From Echria macrotheca (taxonomy: Eukaryota; Ascomycota; Sordariomycetes; Sordariales; Schizotheciaceae), in contig MU839850.1 in assembly GCA_030411725.1 (NCBI GenBank), forward strand, positions 1 to 64,000: 64,000 nucleotides of DNA. Reading direction: 5' to 3'. The stretch's first letter is position 1. Every line of letters begins with the position of its first letter. The translations under genes were made by a program, and so were the position numbers. This document shows positions 43,601 through 54,688 of this stretch, piece by piece. The notes under the pieces are model-generated. The model searched no databases. It was not told where the DNA came from and was given only the letters and a program-made list of their open reading frames with translations.

Positions 43601-45035
43601 TTGGTGGTACCTAGTCTACCCTACTCTACTCTACTCTACTCCGCTGCCGCGGTCCTTGTCCCTGCCCCATTGCCCCCTGGCCCCTGCCTTGAATGGTGAA
43701 GAAGTTATGGCCTATGTACGTACCTAGATGGACTTTTACACGACAGATAAGTAGGTACGGTAATGCTTCTGCCTCGTCTAGCCTCGTCCAACTGCGTTTG
43801 AGGGAAAGACAGGCCTGCGCCTAGACTAGGGCAATAATGGAGTCAGTCAGCCTACATGTACATGCCACGCTACAGAGCACGACAAATAGCCATGTCAGCT
43901 GTTTGAATGGCAGTGGGCGGAGGGGTTTGTTTTGAACTCTCTAAACACACAGACTCATCCACAAACTAGGTACATGTAGGTATCCATATCCAGGTACAGT
44001 TCTACCTTGGTGATATGTAGTATCTGTATAATCCAGTGATCCAGGGCGCAACCAACAATTTGTTACACAAAACTCCCTGTTTCCCTTTTCATTCTCTAGT
44101 ACGTTGTTAGCTTGGAACTGGTCTAGGTAGTCAAGACTAGACTATGTGCTGAGTGACACTTTCACAAAGTGTCCCACGAGGAAAACAAGTCCAAGTCTAC
44201 GTACTCTCCCCCACACCAAGTATAACACACGCACAATACCTGATCACGATATATACATATGCTGCCATTTGATCTTTTGTTACCACCATTTTCACCAATA
44301 TTTCGACACGTATTTGAAACAGAAGATCTCGACGCACTGTCGGAACAGCCTTATTCTACCGTGGTGCCGATACAAAACATTCGGAATCCACACAACATGC
44401 CCAGTATCGCGCGAGCCAACAACACTATTAAACATCATATGCCTAAAGAAATAAACTTGTAGACGAAATAGTGGGTTTAGAATCTTTTAGCCAAGTAGCT
44501 TAGCTGCGGATACTGCCACGGGGTTTTAGGTCTTGGAAGATATATAGCGTAATTGAGTGACAGTGATGTAAGTTGGAAGGATGAAGATAACCACCACAGT
44601 AGAATGAGACAGTCTCCATAATACGTCGAGACCTCGTCATTTTTGAAATATAAAAAAAGTTGTCTACCAAGTTCACATCTCACAGCTATCCTCAGCTGCC
44701 GCTCGATTCACGTGGGTGCCCGAATATCCCAACCAAAGTAAATCGTCGCTTGTAGCTGTTCTCCTCCGCCATATCATCCCCTTTTACCTTGCACCACCAA
44801 CCCCTTAAATTAATTTTCCTCCTGTATCTAGCATCTCTCTCTCTATTTGACCGAAATAAATCGTCGAGTATGGGTCGTATCTCAAATCATCACCGCTGCG
44901 AATCATCTACTAATCGCTCTGCATCTCACGTGCCGCTGCGGACACGCCGGAACCTCAAGATCTGGGCAACCACGATCTATCACTCCCCAACCTTGATAAC
45001 TATACCGAGTCAAATTGCCATGGTCAGTTAACAGA
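40611..45035. other. Intergenic, 4.4 kb, no recognisable gene
   Basis: Lies between divergent genes. No supported coding region; frames at 41.0-42.1 kb on both strands are short and overlapping. Contains a 14-base poly-C run (43161-43174), a CTACT pentamer array (43621-43640) and the densest group of TAGGTA/TACCTA motifs in the window, about 42.9-44.2 kb. Confidence 0.55.
43621..43640. repeat. (CTACT)n pentamer repeat
   Basis: Four perfect tandem CTACT units directly after a TACCTAGTC motif. Confidence 0.95.
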
Positions 45036-46958
45036 ATGCGCCTCATCAACACATCAACCCATCTTTTGGAATCCTTCATCGACGATGAAACCCCCATGTA
45101 CGCCATCCTCTCTCACAGATGGGGCCCCGACGAGGTCACTTTCATCGACATGCAGGCCCTTGAATGGGAAACAGTCAGAAGCCGCCAGGGCTACGCCAAG
45201 TTCGCCAGCGCCTGCGACACTGCCAAGCACTACGGCTTCCATTATATCTGGATCGACACGTGCTGCATCGACAAGTCCAGCTCGGCCGAGCTGTCCGAGG
45301 CCATCAACTCCATGTACCGCTGGTACCAGGATGCCGCCATCTGTTTTGCGTACCTGGAAGACGTTAAGAGTCTCATGTTCCTGGAAGACGTCCCCAAGCC
45401 CATCAGGTCGGAAGAGGAAAGAGCCTCTTACGCTGACCAGCTGCCCTTCTCTGAGTGGTTCAAACGCGGCTGGACGTTACAGGAACTTATCGCCCCGCGC
45501 GTGCTCATCTTCCTCGACCACGACTGGCACCGCATCGGGTCCAAGCACGAGCTGGTCTCCCATCTCTCGTCCATCACAAAGATCAACGCGGCCATCCTGA
45601 CCGGCAGCCTGAGTGTCGACAGCGCGAGCGTTGCAGAGCGCATGTCGTGGGCGGCCGAACGCAAAACCACGCGTGGCGAGGACATGGCCTACTGCCTCAT
45701 GGGCCTCTTTGGGATCAACATGCCCATGCTCTACGGCGAGGGCCAGAAAGCCGCCTTCCACCGCCTGCAGGAAGAAATCATCAAGGTTTCGGATGACCAT
45801 TCCATCTTTGCCTGGTCCTGCCAGGACGTAGGCACTAACCAAAGCACGTCGTCCGGGATTCTGGCCCCCTCCCCGGCTGCGTTCAATCCTGGATTCTCCG
45901 CGGGACTGATCCCGTCCAGCTTCGCCAACGGGACGCCCAGCGGTGCGATAAAGGTCGACAGTAAAGGCGTCCACATCACGCTCCGGTTCCCCGCTGACCA
46001 CTTAGATGGACGGAGCCCCATCTTCGGCATCCTACCCTGTGCGAGTTTGGCCCCTAACTTCAAAGTCGGCATATGGCTCGTCCCGCTCGCCGAACCGGGC
46101 GTATATCGCCATTATGGGTACGATACTGATCACCATATGGTGGTTGTGGTAAAGGGCGAGGAAGACGACAACAAGTACAGGAACGAAACCGTCTGCGTCC
46201 AGCGCAATCGCGAGCGTGACCGTCCCAACATCGTCCCGGCCATTACCAAGGCTGCCAGGACGGGCAATACGGAGCTCGTCCAGCTCATGCTGGCGAGCGG
46301 TGCCGAAGCCAACGATGGGGCCGACCGCGGCCTCGGCCCGCTGACGGATGCGGCGAGGCGGGGCCACGCTGCCGTCGTTGATCTGCTCCTCCGGAACGGA
46401 GCCACGGTTAATTACTTTGATGGGAGCAAGACCGGTGAGTTCATTGAGCCGCTGCAGCTAGCGGTGCGATACGGGCACGCCGATGTCGTCCAGCGGCTAC
46501 TCCTCGCGGGCGCGGACGTCAACCACAAAGGAGCCGCGAACAAAACATGTCTGCATGTAGCGGTGGACTACCGCCATGCAGATATTGTGGCGATTTTGCT
46601 GGAGAACGGAGCTAATATCGACGAGGTTGACGAGTGGGGAAGGACTGCATTGAGCATGGCCGCTCGCGATGATAATGCAGCCGTATTGAAGGTGTTGATC
46701 GAGAAAGGCGCCAACCTGGAGATCGGTGACACTAAGTCTGGGAGGACAGCGCTGGGGTGGGCGGTCAGTCATGGAGCCAAGGCGGCGGTCGAGATACTCC
46801 TGGATGCTGGGGCTGATATTCAGATTGATTCTGATAGGTCTAGCAAGACTGAACTGCTTGCTCGACAATTCAGACGCCGCAAGGTAGCGGAGATGCTGGC
46901 CGAGAGGCGTCGGCGGCTAGTTCTACACCGTGGTACTCGAGGGATTCGGTGTGTATAG
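45036..46958 (+). CDS. HET-domain protein with C-terminal ankyrin repeats
   Basis: Single-exon gene of 640 residues. I start at MRLINTSTHLLESF (45036), which matches the usual opening of this family; the frame has another ATG seven codons upstream. The HET domain spans about residues 22-175: YAILSHRWGPDEVTF, IWIDTCCIDKSSSAELSEAI, AICFAYLEDV and the hallmark RGWTLQELIAPRVLIF. A linker follows with GLFGINMPMLYGEGQKAFxRLQEEI-like sequence (residues ~225-255) typical of the HET-R/E group. About six ankyrin repeats occupy residues ~398-625 (ELVQLMLASGAEAN, AVVDLLLRNGATVN, DVVQRLLLAGADVN, DIVAILLENGANID, AVLKVLIEKGANLE, AAVEILLDAGADIQ). HET domains trigger heterokaryon-incompatibility cell death; ankyrin repeats here stand where NACHT-WD40 sensors stand in HET-E. 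No NACHT motif is present. Which nonself signal it senses, if any, is unknown. Confidence 0.9.
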   Translation: MRLINTSTHLLESFIDDETPMYAILSHRWGPDEVTFIDMQALEWETVRSRQGYAKFASACDTAKHYGFHYIWIDTCCIDKSSSAELSEAINSMYRWYQDAAICFAYLEDVKSLMFLEDVPKPIRSEEERASYADQLPFSEWFKRGWTLQELIAPRVLIFLDHDWHRIGSKHELVSHLSSITKINAAILTGSLSVDSASVAERMSWAAERKTTRGEDMAYCLMGLFGINMPMLYGEGQKAAFHRLQEEIIKVSDDHSIFAWSCQDVGTNQSTSSGILAPSPAAFNPGFSAGLIPSSFANGTPSGAIKVDSKGVHITLRFPADHLDGRSPIFGILPCASLAPNFKVGIWLVPLAEPGVYRHYGYDTDHHMVVVVKGEEDDNKYRNETVCVQRNRERDRPNIVPAITKAARTGNTELVQLMLASGAEANDGADRGLGPLTDAARRGHAAVVDLLLRNGATVNYFDGSKTGEFIEPLQLAVRYGHADVVQRLLLAGADVNHKGAANKTCLHVAVDYRHADIVAILLENGANIDEVDEWGRTALSMAARDDNAAVLKVLIEKGANLEIGDTKSGRTALGWAVSHGAKAAVEILLDAGADIQIDSDRSSKTELLARQFRRRKVAEMLAERRRRLVLHRGTRGIRCV

Positions 46959-47497
46959 GGCCCGAGCTGTGAATATGTGAGTGTGAATAGGTTCAGACAT
47001 ACATGCGAGGAGGCTTCAGACAAGCGAGCACAAGGGCAAGAATGGGGGGTGGGGAAGAAGCCTGCATTGAAGGAGTGAACTTACCAACTCAGCCTGTCCT
47101 TCAACGTCGAAAGGGATGCCTTCTGTGCTGACCCAGCTCCCTGATCGGGTGGAAACGACATGGCGAGATGGATGCGGTGCAAACGGGTCAAGAAACATCG
47201 AGCGGGGCACAAAAAACAATCGAAATAGGTTCTGGTCGAGAGGTGAAATGAGTGAGCTGCGACCAAGTGACATCTTCTATTCCCCACCAACTCCTTACCC
47301 AGGCAAGGCAAGAACGACTCTTTCATGTTCCTTCCGTGTTGTGGAATCATATCTTCCATGCGATAACCCTGGCACGCCTGGATATGTCTAAGCCTGAATC
47401 CTGTCAACTCTTCGATTTGCAACCTCACCACCACCCACCCATAACCACGACCATACCTTAATGTGTCCCCCAATACCATATACACCCCCCTAGCACA
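46959..47497. other. Intergenic between convergent genes
   Basis: About 540 bp between the HET gene end and the prp6 end. It must hold both 3' UTRs; nothing else recognised. Confidence 0.5.
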
Positions 47498-50392
47498 CTA
47501 CAACGAAGCAGCAACAAGCTTCAAAATCTCCTCCGTCCCCTTGCCCGCATTTCTCGGGTCCTTGCTCACCCTCTGCCAATGCTCCCCATGCTTCGGATCA
47601 TTCAGCACACACTTGGCTACCAGCTCCTTTCTCTTCTCCTCCGTCCCGTGCTGCACCAGAAACTTAAAATACCACGCCCAGGTATCCCCCGCGTCCCGGT
47701 CGAGCAGCAACGCCTTCTCGAACCAGTTCTGCGCCTTGTCCAGCTTGCGCTCGGCCCACAGGATGCGCGCGGCCGTGACGAACAGCAGCGGGTCCTCCTC
47801 GTTCTTCTTGATCGCTTCTGTCACCAACGTCTTGCGCTGCGTTCGCGGCTCGAGCTCCAAAATTCGCTCGGCCCACAGCAGCCCGGACCGCGGCATCTGC
47901 TGCAGCGCGTTGGCCATGAGCGACTTGGCCTGCGACAAATTCCCGGCGCGCCGCTCGACGCGGATGAGCTCGGTCCACAGCTCGGGCGACTTGGGCACGG
48001 CTTGGCGGGCGCGGTCGAGCACGGAGCGGGCCTTGACCACATTCCCGGCCCGCTCCTCGAGCCGCGAGTACAGCAGCCACATGGGCACCGACGACGGCAC
48101 GGCCCGCACGCCGGTGCTATACGCCTCGCGGGCCTCTGCCGTCTTGCCTTGGTCCTCGTAGATTTGGCCCTTCATCATCCATAGCTTCGGTGCGCCGGGG
48201 AAGAGCTGCAATGCGTCCCTGACAAGATCGAGCGCCGCTTCGTTGTCGCCCAGCTGTCTCTCGAACGCGACGCTGCGCATCCAGACGCGGTCGGTTGGCG
48301 CATTCTGCCGCGCCGTCTTGAGCAGTTCGCGGGCTTGATCGATGAACCCGTTGTCGGCCTCCAGTTTAACGGCTGCCAGCCAGATATCCTCGTTGTCGGG
48401 GTTCTGCTTAAACGCCCTTGCTAATACACGGCGCGCCTCGTTGATCTCGCCCGCCTTCTCCCTGGCAAGCATGAGCCAGAAGCCCTCGTAGTGCGGACAA
48501 GCTTCCACAGCCTTCTCCAGTGCTCGCCATAGGTCGTCCTTGGTGCCGTGATTCCGTTCCAGATCCACTGCCGCCGTGTATAAACTCTTGCTGTTCGGAA
48601 AGACGCGCAGAGCGTACGCATAGATGGCCCGGGCCGTCGCAAACTTGCCCCTACCAATGCTAGCTTTCGCATCTTCCATCCACATCTCTTTCCGGTCATC
48701 ATCCTCGTCCAATCCCCAGCCGAGCGTCTCCTCGATAATGTTGCTGCAGGTAATAACAGCTCCCTCGTCCTCGCACTTCTCCGCCTCGGCAATCCACTCT
48801 TCTCGTTTAGGCATCGCATTCTGCTTAGCGAGAAACTTGACCGCATTCCTCATGACCGGTCTCCTGGTACCCTCCCCGAGCTGCTCTTCCAACCGTGCGG
48901 CGGCGATCCAAAGCTCGTGCGAGTTGGGCAGCTTCTTGACGGCCTTGTTGAGCACCTTGCGGGCGTTTTCCGGCGTCTCGAGCCGCGCCAGCGCCAGCCA
49001 GAGATCCAGCGACTCGGGGATCAGCTCGGTCGCCTTGGCCAGCAGGATGCGCGCGTCCCCGACATCTTCCTCCAAGTTGACCGCTTCCTTCCACAGCGCT
49101 TCCGACTCGGGGTTGTGATCCAGCGCCATTCGGATTACCTTTTTCTTCGATCGCGGGTCGTTCTCGAGCTTCATCGCTTCCACCCAGAGCTTGACCGAGT
49201 TCGGGTTGGCCTGGATGGCCTGGGTGGCGATGATCTTGGCGTTTCGGTTGTCGTTGAGATGGATATTCTCCAGCCAGATATCCTCGCTCTTCGGACAGTG
49301 CTGACAGCCCTTGGCGATCAGCGTCCTGGCCGCGCCCGGCTTCCCGGCGTGATTCTCCAGGCGTGCGGCGGCAATCCAGCTGGCGGCTTGCTTCGGGTTC
49401 GAGTCCACGGCCGATTTAAGCATCTTCCTGAACTGTTCGATGTCTCCGATGCTCTGCTCGGCAGCCCCTTGTGCGCTCGCTAGCGATGTGAGATAACCCT
49501 TGGGATCGATACTTGTAGAACTGCCGGCCGTAGCGATACCGCTCCCGCTATGTGATTCCTGTTCAAGCCGTGCCTTGAGCACCTTGTCGCGCGCCGCACC
49601 AATCTTGGCAAAGTCAGTGACGGTCCCGTCCCGGTTGCCGCCCTCCGTAGCCGTCCCATCATCGGCGACCGTGGTCCCAAACTGTCCGGTATCTCGTGCA
49701 GCCGCCAGCACGCTGTCGGGAACTGCGTAGAAGCGCTCCATCCGGGCCTGCCGCGCGCGCTTGGTGCGCCCGGTGAGATCCTTGGGGTCCGGAAGATTCG
49801 CCCACTCCTCGTCGGTGACGGACTCGAGGGCGCGCTTCAGGCCGGCAAACTGCTGCTGGATCTTTGGGTTCTTGCGCTCGTACTCTTCGAGGTCGGCCTT
49901 TTCGCGTGCCTCTCTGCCGGGAGATGTGGTGTTAGTATTCTTGTCCTTCCTCATCTGCCAGCTCGACTGATTAACCAAACGCTCCTCACTCTGGCGGCGT
50001 GCAAACAGGGAATAAGGTGCTCCAGAGAAAAAAGGGCAGGATGGACCAAACACTAACCTCTGCTTCTGCCGTCGCCGCGCCATCTTGTCATCCACCTCCT
50101 TCCATATCCGGTCCGCCTCCTCATCGTCTTTTTCGTAGATGCCACCGGCAAATAACCCAACCTCGTTATCGGGATCCTGGTATCTCTCGTCGTCCTGGTC
50201 GTCTTCCTTGGCCTCGGTAAGGCCAAGCTGGGCGGACCGCTTCGCGACTGCGGCCTTGATCTGGTCCTCGGTTGGTCCTTCGCGCGCCGGACCGAGATCC
50301 GATCGGGTCGTGAAGCCGGTGGCTCCGCGGCCCAGGCCGGCGACGTAGTTCTCGGGTGCCGGCTGGCTGAGGAAGTCTCGTCGGCTCGCCAT
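47498..50392 (-). CDS. prp6: Pre-mRNA splicing factor Prp6 (Prp1/Zer1 type)
   Basis: Exons 50392-50058 and 49913-47498 join to 916 residues. The start MASRRDFLSQPAPENYVAGLGRGATGFTTRSDLGPA is the Prp1 N-terminal domain signature. The 144-bp intron (GTTAGT ... CCGGCAG) splits RRRQKQ from REAREKADLEEYERKNPKIQQQFA; it is a multiple of three and has no in-frame stop, but its removal is supported by the continuous family sequence on either side. The remaining ~700 residues are HAT/TPR-type helical repeats (for example SEDIWLENIHLND, SLDLWLALARLE, HELWIAAARLEEQ, EGFWLMLAREKAGE, PELWTELIRVERRAG). Prp6 bridges U5 and U4/U6 snRNPs in the tri-snRNP and is a substrate of Prp4 kinase in fungi. The length matches the family. 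Confidence 0.96.
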   Translation of the reverse strand: MASRRDFLSQPAPENYVAGLGRGATGFTTRSDLGPAREGPTEDQIKAAVAKRSAQLGLTEAKEDDQDDERYQDPDNEVGLFAGGIYEKDDEEADRIWKEVDDKMARRRQKQRLVFGPSCPFFSGAPYSLFARRQSEERLVNQSSWQMRKDKNTNTTSPGREAREKADLEEYERKNPKIQQQFAGLKRALESVTDEEWANLPDPKDLTGRTKRARQARMERFYAVPDSVLAAARDTGQFGTTVADDGTATEGGNRDGTVTDFAKIGAARDKVLKARLEQESHSGSGIATAGSSTSIDPKGYLTSLASAQGAAEQSIGDIEQFRKMLKSAVDSNPKQAASWIAAARLENHAGKPGAARTLIAKGCQHCPKSEDIWLENIHLNDNRNAKIIATQAIQANPNSVKLWVEAMKLENDPRSKKKVIRMALDHNPESEALWKEAVNLEEDVGDARILLAKATELIPESLDLWLALARLETPENARKVLNKAVKKLPNSHELWIAAARLEEQLGEGTRRPVMRNAVKFLAKQNAMPKREEWIAEAEKCEDEGAVITCSNIIEETLGWGLDEDDDRKEMWMEDAKASIGRGKFATARAIYAYALRVFPNSKSLYTAAVDLERNHGTKDDLWRALEKAVEACPHYEGFWLMLAREKAGEINEARRVLARAFKQNPDNEDIWLAAVKLEADNGFIDQARELLKTARQNAPTDRVWMRSVAFERQLGDNEAALDLVRDALQLFPGAPKLWMMKGQIYEDQGKTAEAREAYSTGVRAVPSSVPMWLLYSRLEERAGNVVKARSVLDRARQAVPKSPELWTELIRVERRAGNLSQAKSLMANALQQMPRSGLLWAERILELEPRTQRKTLVTEAIKKNEEDPLLFVTAARILWAERKLDKAQNWFEKALLLDRDAGDTWAWYFKFLVQHGTEEKRKELVAKCVLNDPKHGEHWQRVSKDPRNAGKGTEEILKLVAASL

Positions 50393-50933
50393 TTTGGCAG
50401 CTTTGGTGGTGATGAGAAGGTGAAACTTGAAAGTCAAACCGATGTTTTTTTGGTGTCGCGACGGCGTGCAAGGATTAATTGCAAGTGGTCCGAGCTCCCT
50501 CAAGCTTTCTCACCACTCACCACTCGCCAGTCGCCACTCTGCAGGCATCCATAGCTTCTAAATCCAACTGACTCTGAATATTGAGTCGATATGAGTTGTT
50601 CTACATACCTTTGCAAATCTGAGCGTTGTATTAATAACCCAACGGCTGTATGTACCATGGGTTATGATTTAGTCAGTGATGAGGAACGGCACAGCAGACA
50701 CACTGAATCCTGAAGTCATCAATTCTCAACTCTTGGATGTCTAGACGTATCTCAACCTTTTCAGAATAACACGAGACGTGCATCATCTCCTCCATATCTG
50801 ATAACCCCTAACAACCTGCTCAACTCCCATAATACGTCCGGTGACTCTTCCTTTGTCAATATGACTGACATAATGGGTATATTGATGCTTCCTATTTCAT
50901 ATCCAATCCCCTTTTCATATACATCTTGCCATC
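50393..50933. other. Intergenic between two minus-strand genes
   Basis: About 540 bp that must contain the prp6 promoter. No element I can assign with confidence. Confidence 0.5.
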
Positions 50934-52328
50934 CTAGTTCGCGTGCTTTGGAGCCGGCGCCTTAGGTCCCGACTTGTCAAGACCCTCCCATGATGCATCC
51001 CAACCTTGTTGCTCATCCACGCCCCCCTTGGACTCTCCCTCGACCACCATCCCCCTGACGTCGCTCCAGTACTCCAGCTTCCTCACCTCCTCATCCGCGT
51101 GCTTGACCGCCGCCGCGAGATTCTCCGCTCTCCTCGCTAGCCCGTCCGCACCCTCGCCATCCTTTCTCTTGTCTCTGTCGGTCACGGCTTTATCGTACAC
51201 CTCGGTCAACCTACTAAGAAGTGCCCTCCGTGAAGCTTGAAAGACAAACAGGGACATGATCTCGTGCATGACGTCTTGGAGCCCCGCCAGGTCGTCGTCG
51301 GCGTTTTCGAGGTAGTTGTCGATGGCTTCAATCTTTTCGCGGTCTATCCTCGACTGCCGGAGCACCACCATCAGGTGCTCGACAGATTCGATATTCGGTG
51401 TCGGCAAGTCCTCGTTCGCCGTGCTAATGCTGAGCCTGCTTCCGCTCAGCCTGCTCCCGCGACGACTGGCACCCCGGCTAGGACTGCGCTCCAGTTCTGA
51501 TGAAGGCCGCACCGTAAAGTACTCGAGACCTAGCATGCTGGGATCCTGGGCGATGTACCCAGAGTCCTTCTTAACCCGTTTCCGGATCCATGCTCGACGC
51601 CTCACAAACGAGTTCCACCACCGCGCCTTATGCCACGAGAACTTTTTGGAGAACATGAATGAATACTCCCATCCACCGTCGTCCACGTCATCTTCGTGGT
51701 TGATCTTCCACTCAGGCCACGCCCACTCCCAGCTCGGGTCCGGCACCTGCGCCGTGTGTATATCGGTGGGACTGGCCTTGTGCGCGAAGTTCGTCCACGG
51801 CGGCGGATCGAGATTGCCGAGTGCTTTGGACGAGAACAAGGGTATGCCGCAGAGGAACCCTCCCCGCTGGTTCTCGTACAGGATATCGATCGCCGATTCC
51901 GGTGATTTTGGCTTTAATTTTGCCTTTAGCCTCGCCTCCTGCGCGGAGCCGTTTCCATAGGTGGGCTCGGGGCCTGGTGTGGGTTCTTGAACCGTCAGTT
52001 ATTTTCATCTCGCCAGCCAATCCACAGAATCCTCACCTTCAACCTGAACCGAGGGTCCATTTGTCTCCGGCGTGTGTCCACCGGTCCCGTTCGTTCGGGC
52101 AGCATCGCCTCTGCTACGGGGAGAGCTGCCCGTCTCTGGGGCTTCCCCCGTAGATGGTCCCGCTATGGCTGGACCATCACGGGACAAGGCACGAACAGAT
52201 TCGCCATCATGAGTGGATGTACGCGGCGGCGAGGGCGAGTGGTCGACGAGGTTGATCTCGTGATCGAAGTCGCTGTCCTTGGGGGGCGGGACGCGGCGCG
52301 AGGAGCGATGGTGTTTGACGCGTGGCAT
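50934..52328 (-). CDS. Dysferlin-domain protein (Mug65/Spo73/peroxin-like)
   Basis: Two exons, 52328-52037 and 51973-50934, with a 63-bp intron (GTGAGG donor, TAACTGAC branch, CACCAG acceptor), give 443 residues. After a disordered Ser/Pro-rich first ~125 residues comes AIDILYENQRGGFLCGIPLFSS, then the DysF pair: DPPPWTNF (N half) and DPSWEWAWPEWKIN...GWEYSFMFSKKFSWH with WWNSFVRRRAWIRKR (C half). Dense Trp/Arg residues are expected for this fold. The C-terminal part is helical, with LMVVLRQSRIDREKIEAIDNYL and a segment rich in Leu, Glu and Arg. In yeasts, DysF proteins serve in peroxisome/ER contact control (Pex30 family) or in prospore membrane extension with lipid transfer proteins (Spo73, Mug65). 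No transmembrane segment is seen, favouring the Spo73/Mug65 side. Confidence 0.85.
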
Positions 52329-53421
52329 GTCGGCTTGGGCTTGTCGAGGGCTAGTCGTCGGATGGCAGCCTCATCATGATTGTGGAGAGCGGAGCCGGCG
52401 TGGAGACTACCTGAACATCTGGGTGTCGGCTCTCGGGGAGCGACTCGAGCCCGTCGAGGGGCGTAGTTACCTCCGGTAGGGAATAGAGGGAAGTTCAGAG
52501 GGTTTTTGAGATGTAAAACTTGCCCCTAGACGTCAACAAATCAACACGCAGCTTCAATCCCTACCCTAAACCGAATTGAAGGCTAAACTAGAACTGAAGA
52601 TAACAGAAGAGATCCACAAGAAGCTTGCTTCAAAAGATGCAGTGGCCAGGGCTGGAGGATGGTGTTCCGCCGCGTCATGATGTAATGGGACCACTGCTGC
52701 GAGCTCCGGAAGACGCGCCATTCGCCAAGATTTCTCCAAACTTCGGGTGGGGCAGCTCTGGCCTCGGGGTCTGGATTCACCATCACCACCCCAAGATCCG
52801 AAACTGAAGTCTCCCACTGAGAATGCTTCACAAAATGCAAAATTCCCAGGCTGTAACTGACCATATATATATATATATCCCAAGGCACCCCAAACAAAGC
52901 TCAAAGCCATCAAAAATCCACAATTACGGTTTACAATGCCAGTTGTTCCCCCTCAAAGTCCAAAGTGGAGACCCCAGACCCACCCTAACGTCCGGGACAG
53001 CAGTGCAGCAGCAGGGGTGAGCAGCACTCAAGGGAAAAGCCAACGTGCCAACCCCGCCCTACGTCATGCTTGTGAAAGGGAAAGCAAGAGAGAGCTCTCC
53101 CCTCCCTCCCAAGACCTTGTCGAACGAATGGCATGGAAGCACGCATGCAAAACCACCTGTTGTCCCAAATAACCCATCAAGTATAAAACGTAGCAAAAAA
53201 GAAAGGCAGCGGTACCTCTTTTATTAGCAGCCAGCCAGCCAGCCCGCAAACCGTTGTACCAAACCCAACCATCTCTCTCTGCCTTCCCATTCACCCGCCC
53301 ATTCTTTCTTCTTTGCAAACCAACCATCCATCCATTCATCAGACCACCACCACCACCAACGTCGAAACCTCCAACAAATTCTTCCGTAACAAACCCCACC
53401 GATCACCAGTGACAAAAAAAA
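52329..53421. other. Divergent intergenic region, 1.1 kb
   Basis: Promoters of the DysF gene and of the small gene to the right. No coding feature seen. The right end is an A/C-rich and pyrimidine-rich leader ending directly at the ATG at 53422. Confidence 0.5.
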
Positions 53422-53926
53422 ATGTCCCGCTCCAGAGCCCCCATCCTAATCGCAACCGCCGCCGCCGGCGGCGTAGGCTACTACCTCTACAGCGCAGGCG
53501 GCTCGCCCAAGGTAGCCCAGAAGGAGTTCGAGAGCGACGCGCACAAGGCGGCGGCCAAGATCCGCGGCGAGGTCGGCCACCCGCCGCACGTCGAGGGCCG
53601 CAAGGAGGGCATCAAGCTGGGCAAGGACGTCGGCGCCAAGATTGATAATGCCGTATGTTTTTTTTTTCTCCCCTATCTCTCTCCCCTATCTCTCTCTCTG
53701 TCTCTTCTCAAAATCCAATCCAGAAAAAGTGAACTAACTAGAGACAAAAAAAAAACAGATGGAAACAATCGACAAGGACCTCTCCAAGGCCAAGCACGAG
53801 ACCGAGTCGTACGCCAAGAGCGCAAAGGCCGAGACGCTCAAGAAGATTGACGAGATTGATCGCAAGGTCGAGGAGGGGGCTGCCAAGTCAAAGGGGTATC
53901 TGTCGTCGTGGTTTGGAAGCAAGTAG
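53422..53926 (+). CDS. Small calcofluor-white-hypersensitivity-type protein
   Basis: Exons 53422-53652 and 53759-53926 (106-bp intron, phase 0) give 132 residues. It opens MSRSRAPILIATAAAGGVGYYLYSAGG, a short hydrophobic segment that may be a membrane anchor or mitochondrial signal anchor, followed by a Lys/Ala/Glu-rich amphipathic helix (KAAAKIRGEVG; KAKHETESYAKSAKAETLKKIDEIDRKVEE) and a conserved C-terminus KGYLSSWFGSK. This layout matches a family of small fungal proteins annotated as 'calcofluor white hypersensitive', with a role linked to cell-wall integrity by mutant phenotype in yeast; the molecular function is not known. The name rests on my recognition of the pattern, so treat it as tentative. 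Confidence 0.75.
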
Positions 53927-54688
53927 ACTTCTATGGTGATTTCTCATATCTTTGAACCGTCTTAATGAGTTGGCGGGGATGGTTTGTTTTCGGTTTCTTC
54001 ACCGGGGGGCGTCTATGTCATGATCAACTGAGGAGGCTTGGACGACGACACAGTCCAGTTTGGGATTATCGGATTCCCTCTCTGATGTATATTCGCATTC
54101 TCACATGAATTATATCCAAGTTGAACAAAACAACGGCTTTCACACTGGTGATCTTTGATTTTTACCATCACGGTCGACTTGCGCATCAAGTCCTACAGCT
54201 ATCTATTACACGTCCATGAACCGAGCGCCGAGGTCCCACCCACTCCCCAACCCACCTCTCGACATCTTGTGACCTCGCTCTGAGCGCGTCCCTGGTTCCA
54301 CTTCGTATTCCGACTCATCCCTCTAAAGCCCCAAATCCGTTTGGTGGATAAAAACATCTTTCTTCCTCCTTTTAACTCCCTCCCTTCGACAATCCCACCG
54401 GCTACCCTTCAGTAGACAAAGTCGGGATGAAATGATATCATGATAATCGCCTTAAAACCGCCAGATTGCCGGAAAAAAGCGAATATTCATCGCCAGACCC
54501 GAGTTAATAATAGATCTTCGATAGACGACAACAGTTGAATATGCCTGTATCCGTATGGTGGTTCATTCGACGTTTCGACACCTACTGCTTCTAAACGTAG
54601 GTCGCCCGCTCGGTGATCTTCTTCGCTTCCGGGCCGAATTCCAAGCCTGCTCTCGTCCTCGCACAACGCTGCGGATGTTGACGAGTTC
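53927..54688. other. Intergenic between convergent genes
   Basis: About 760 bp holding the 3' UTRs of the small gene and of snf1. Nothing else recognised. Confidence 0.5.
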
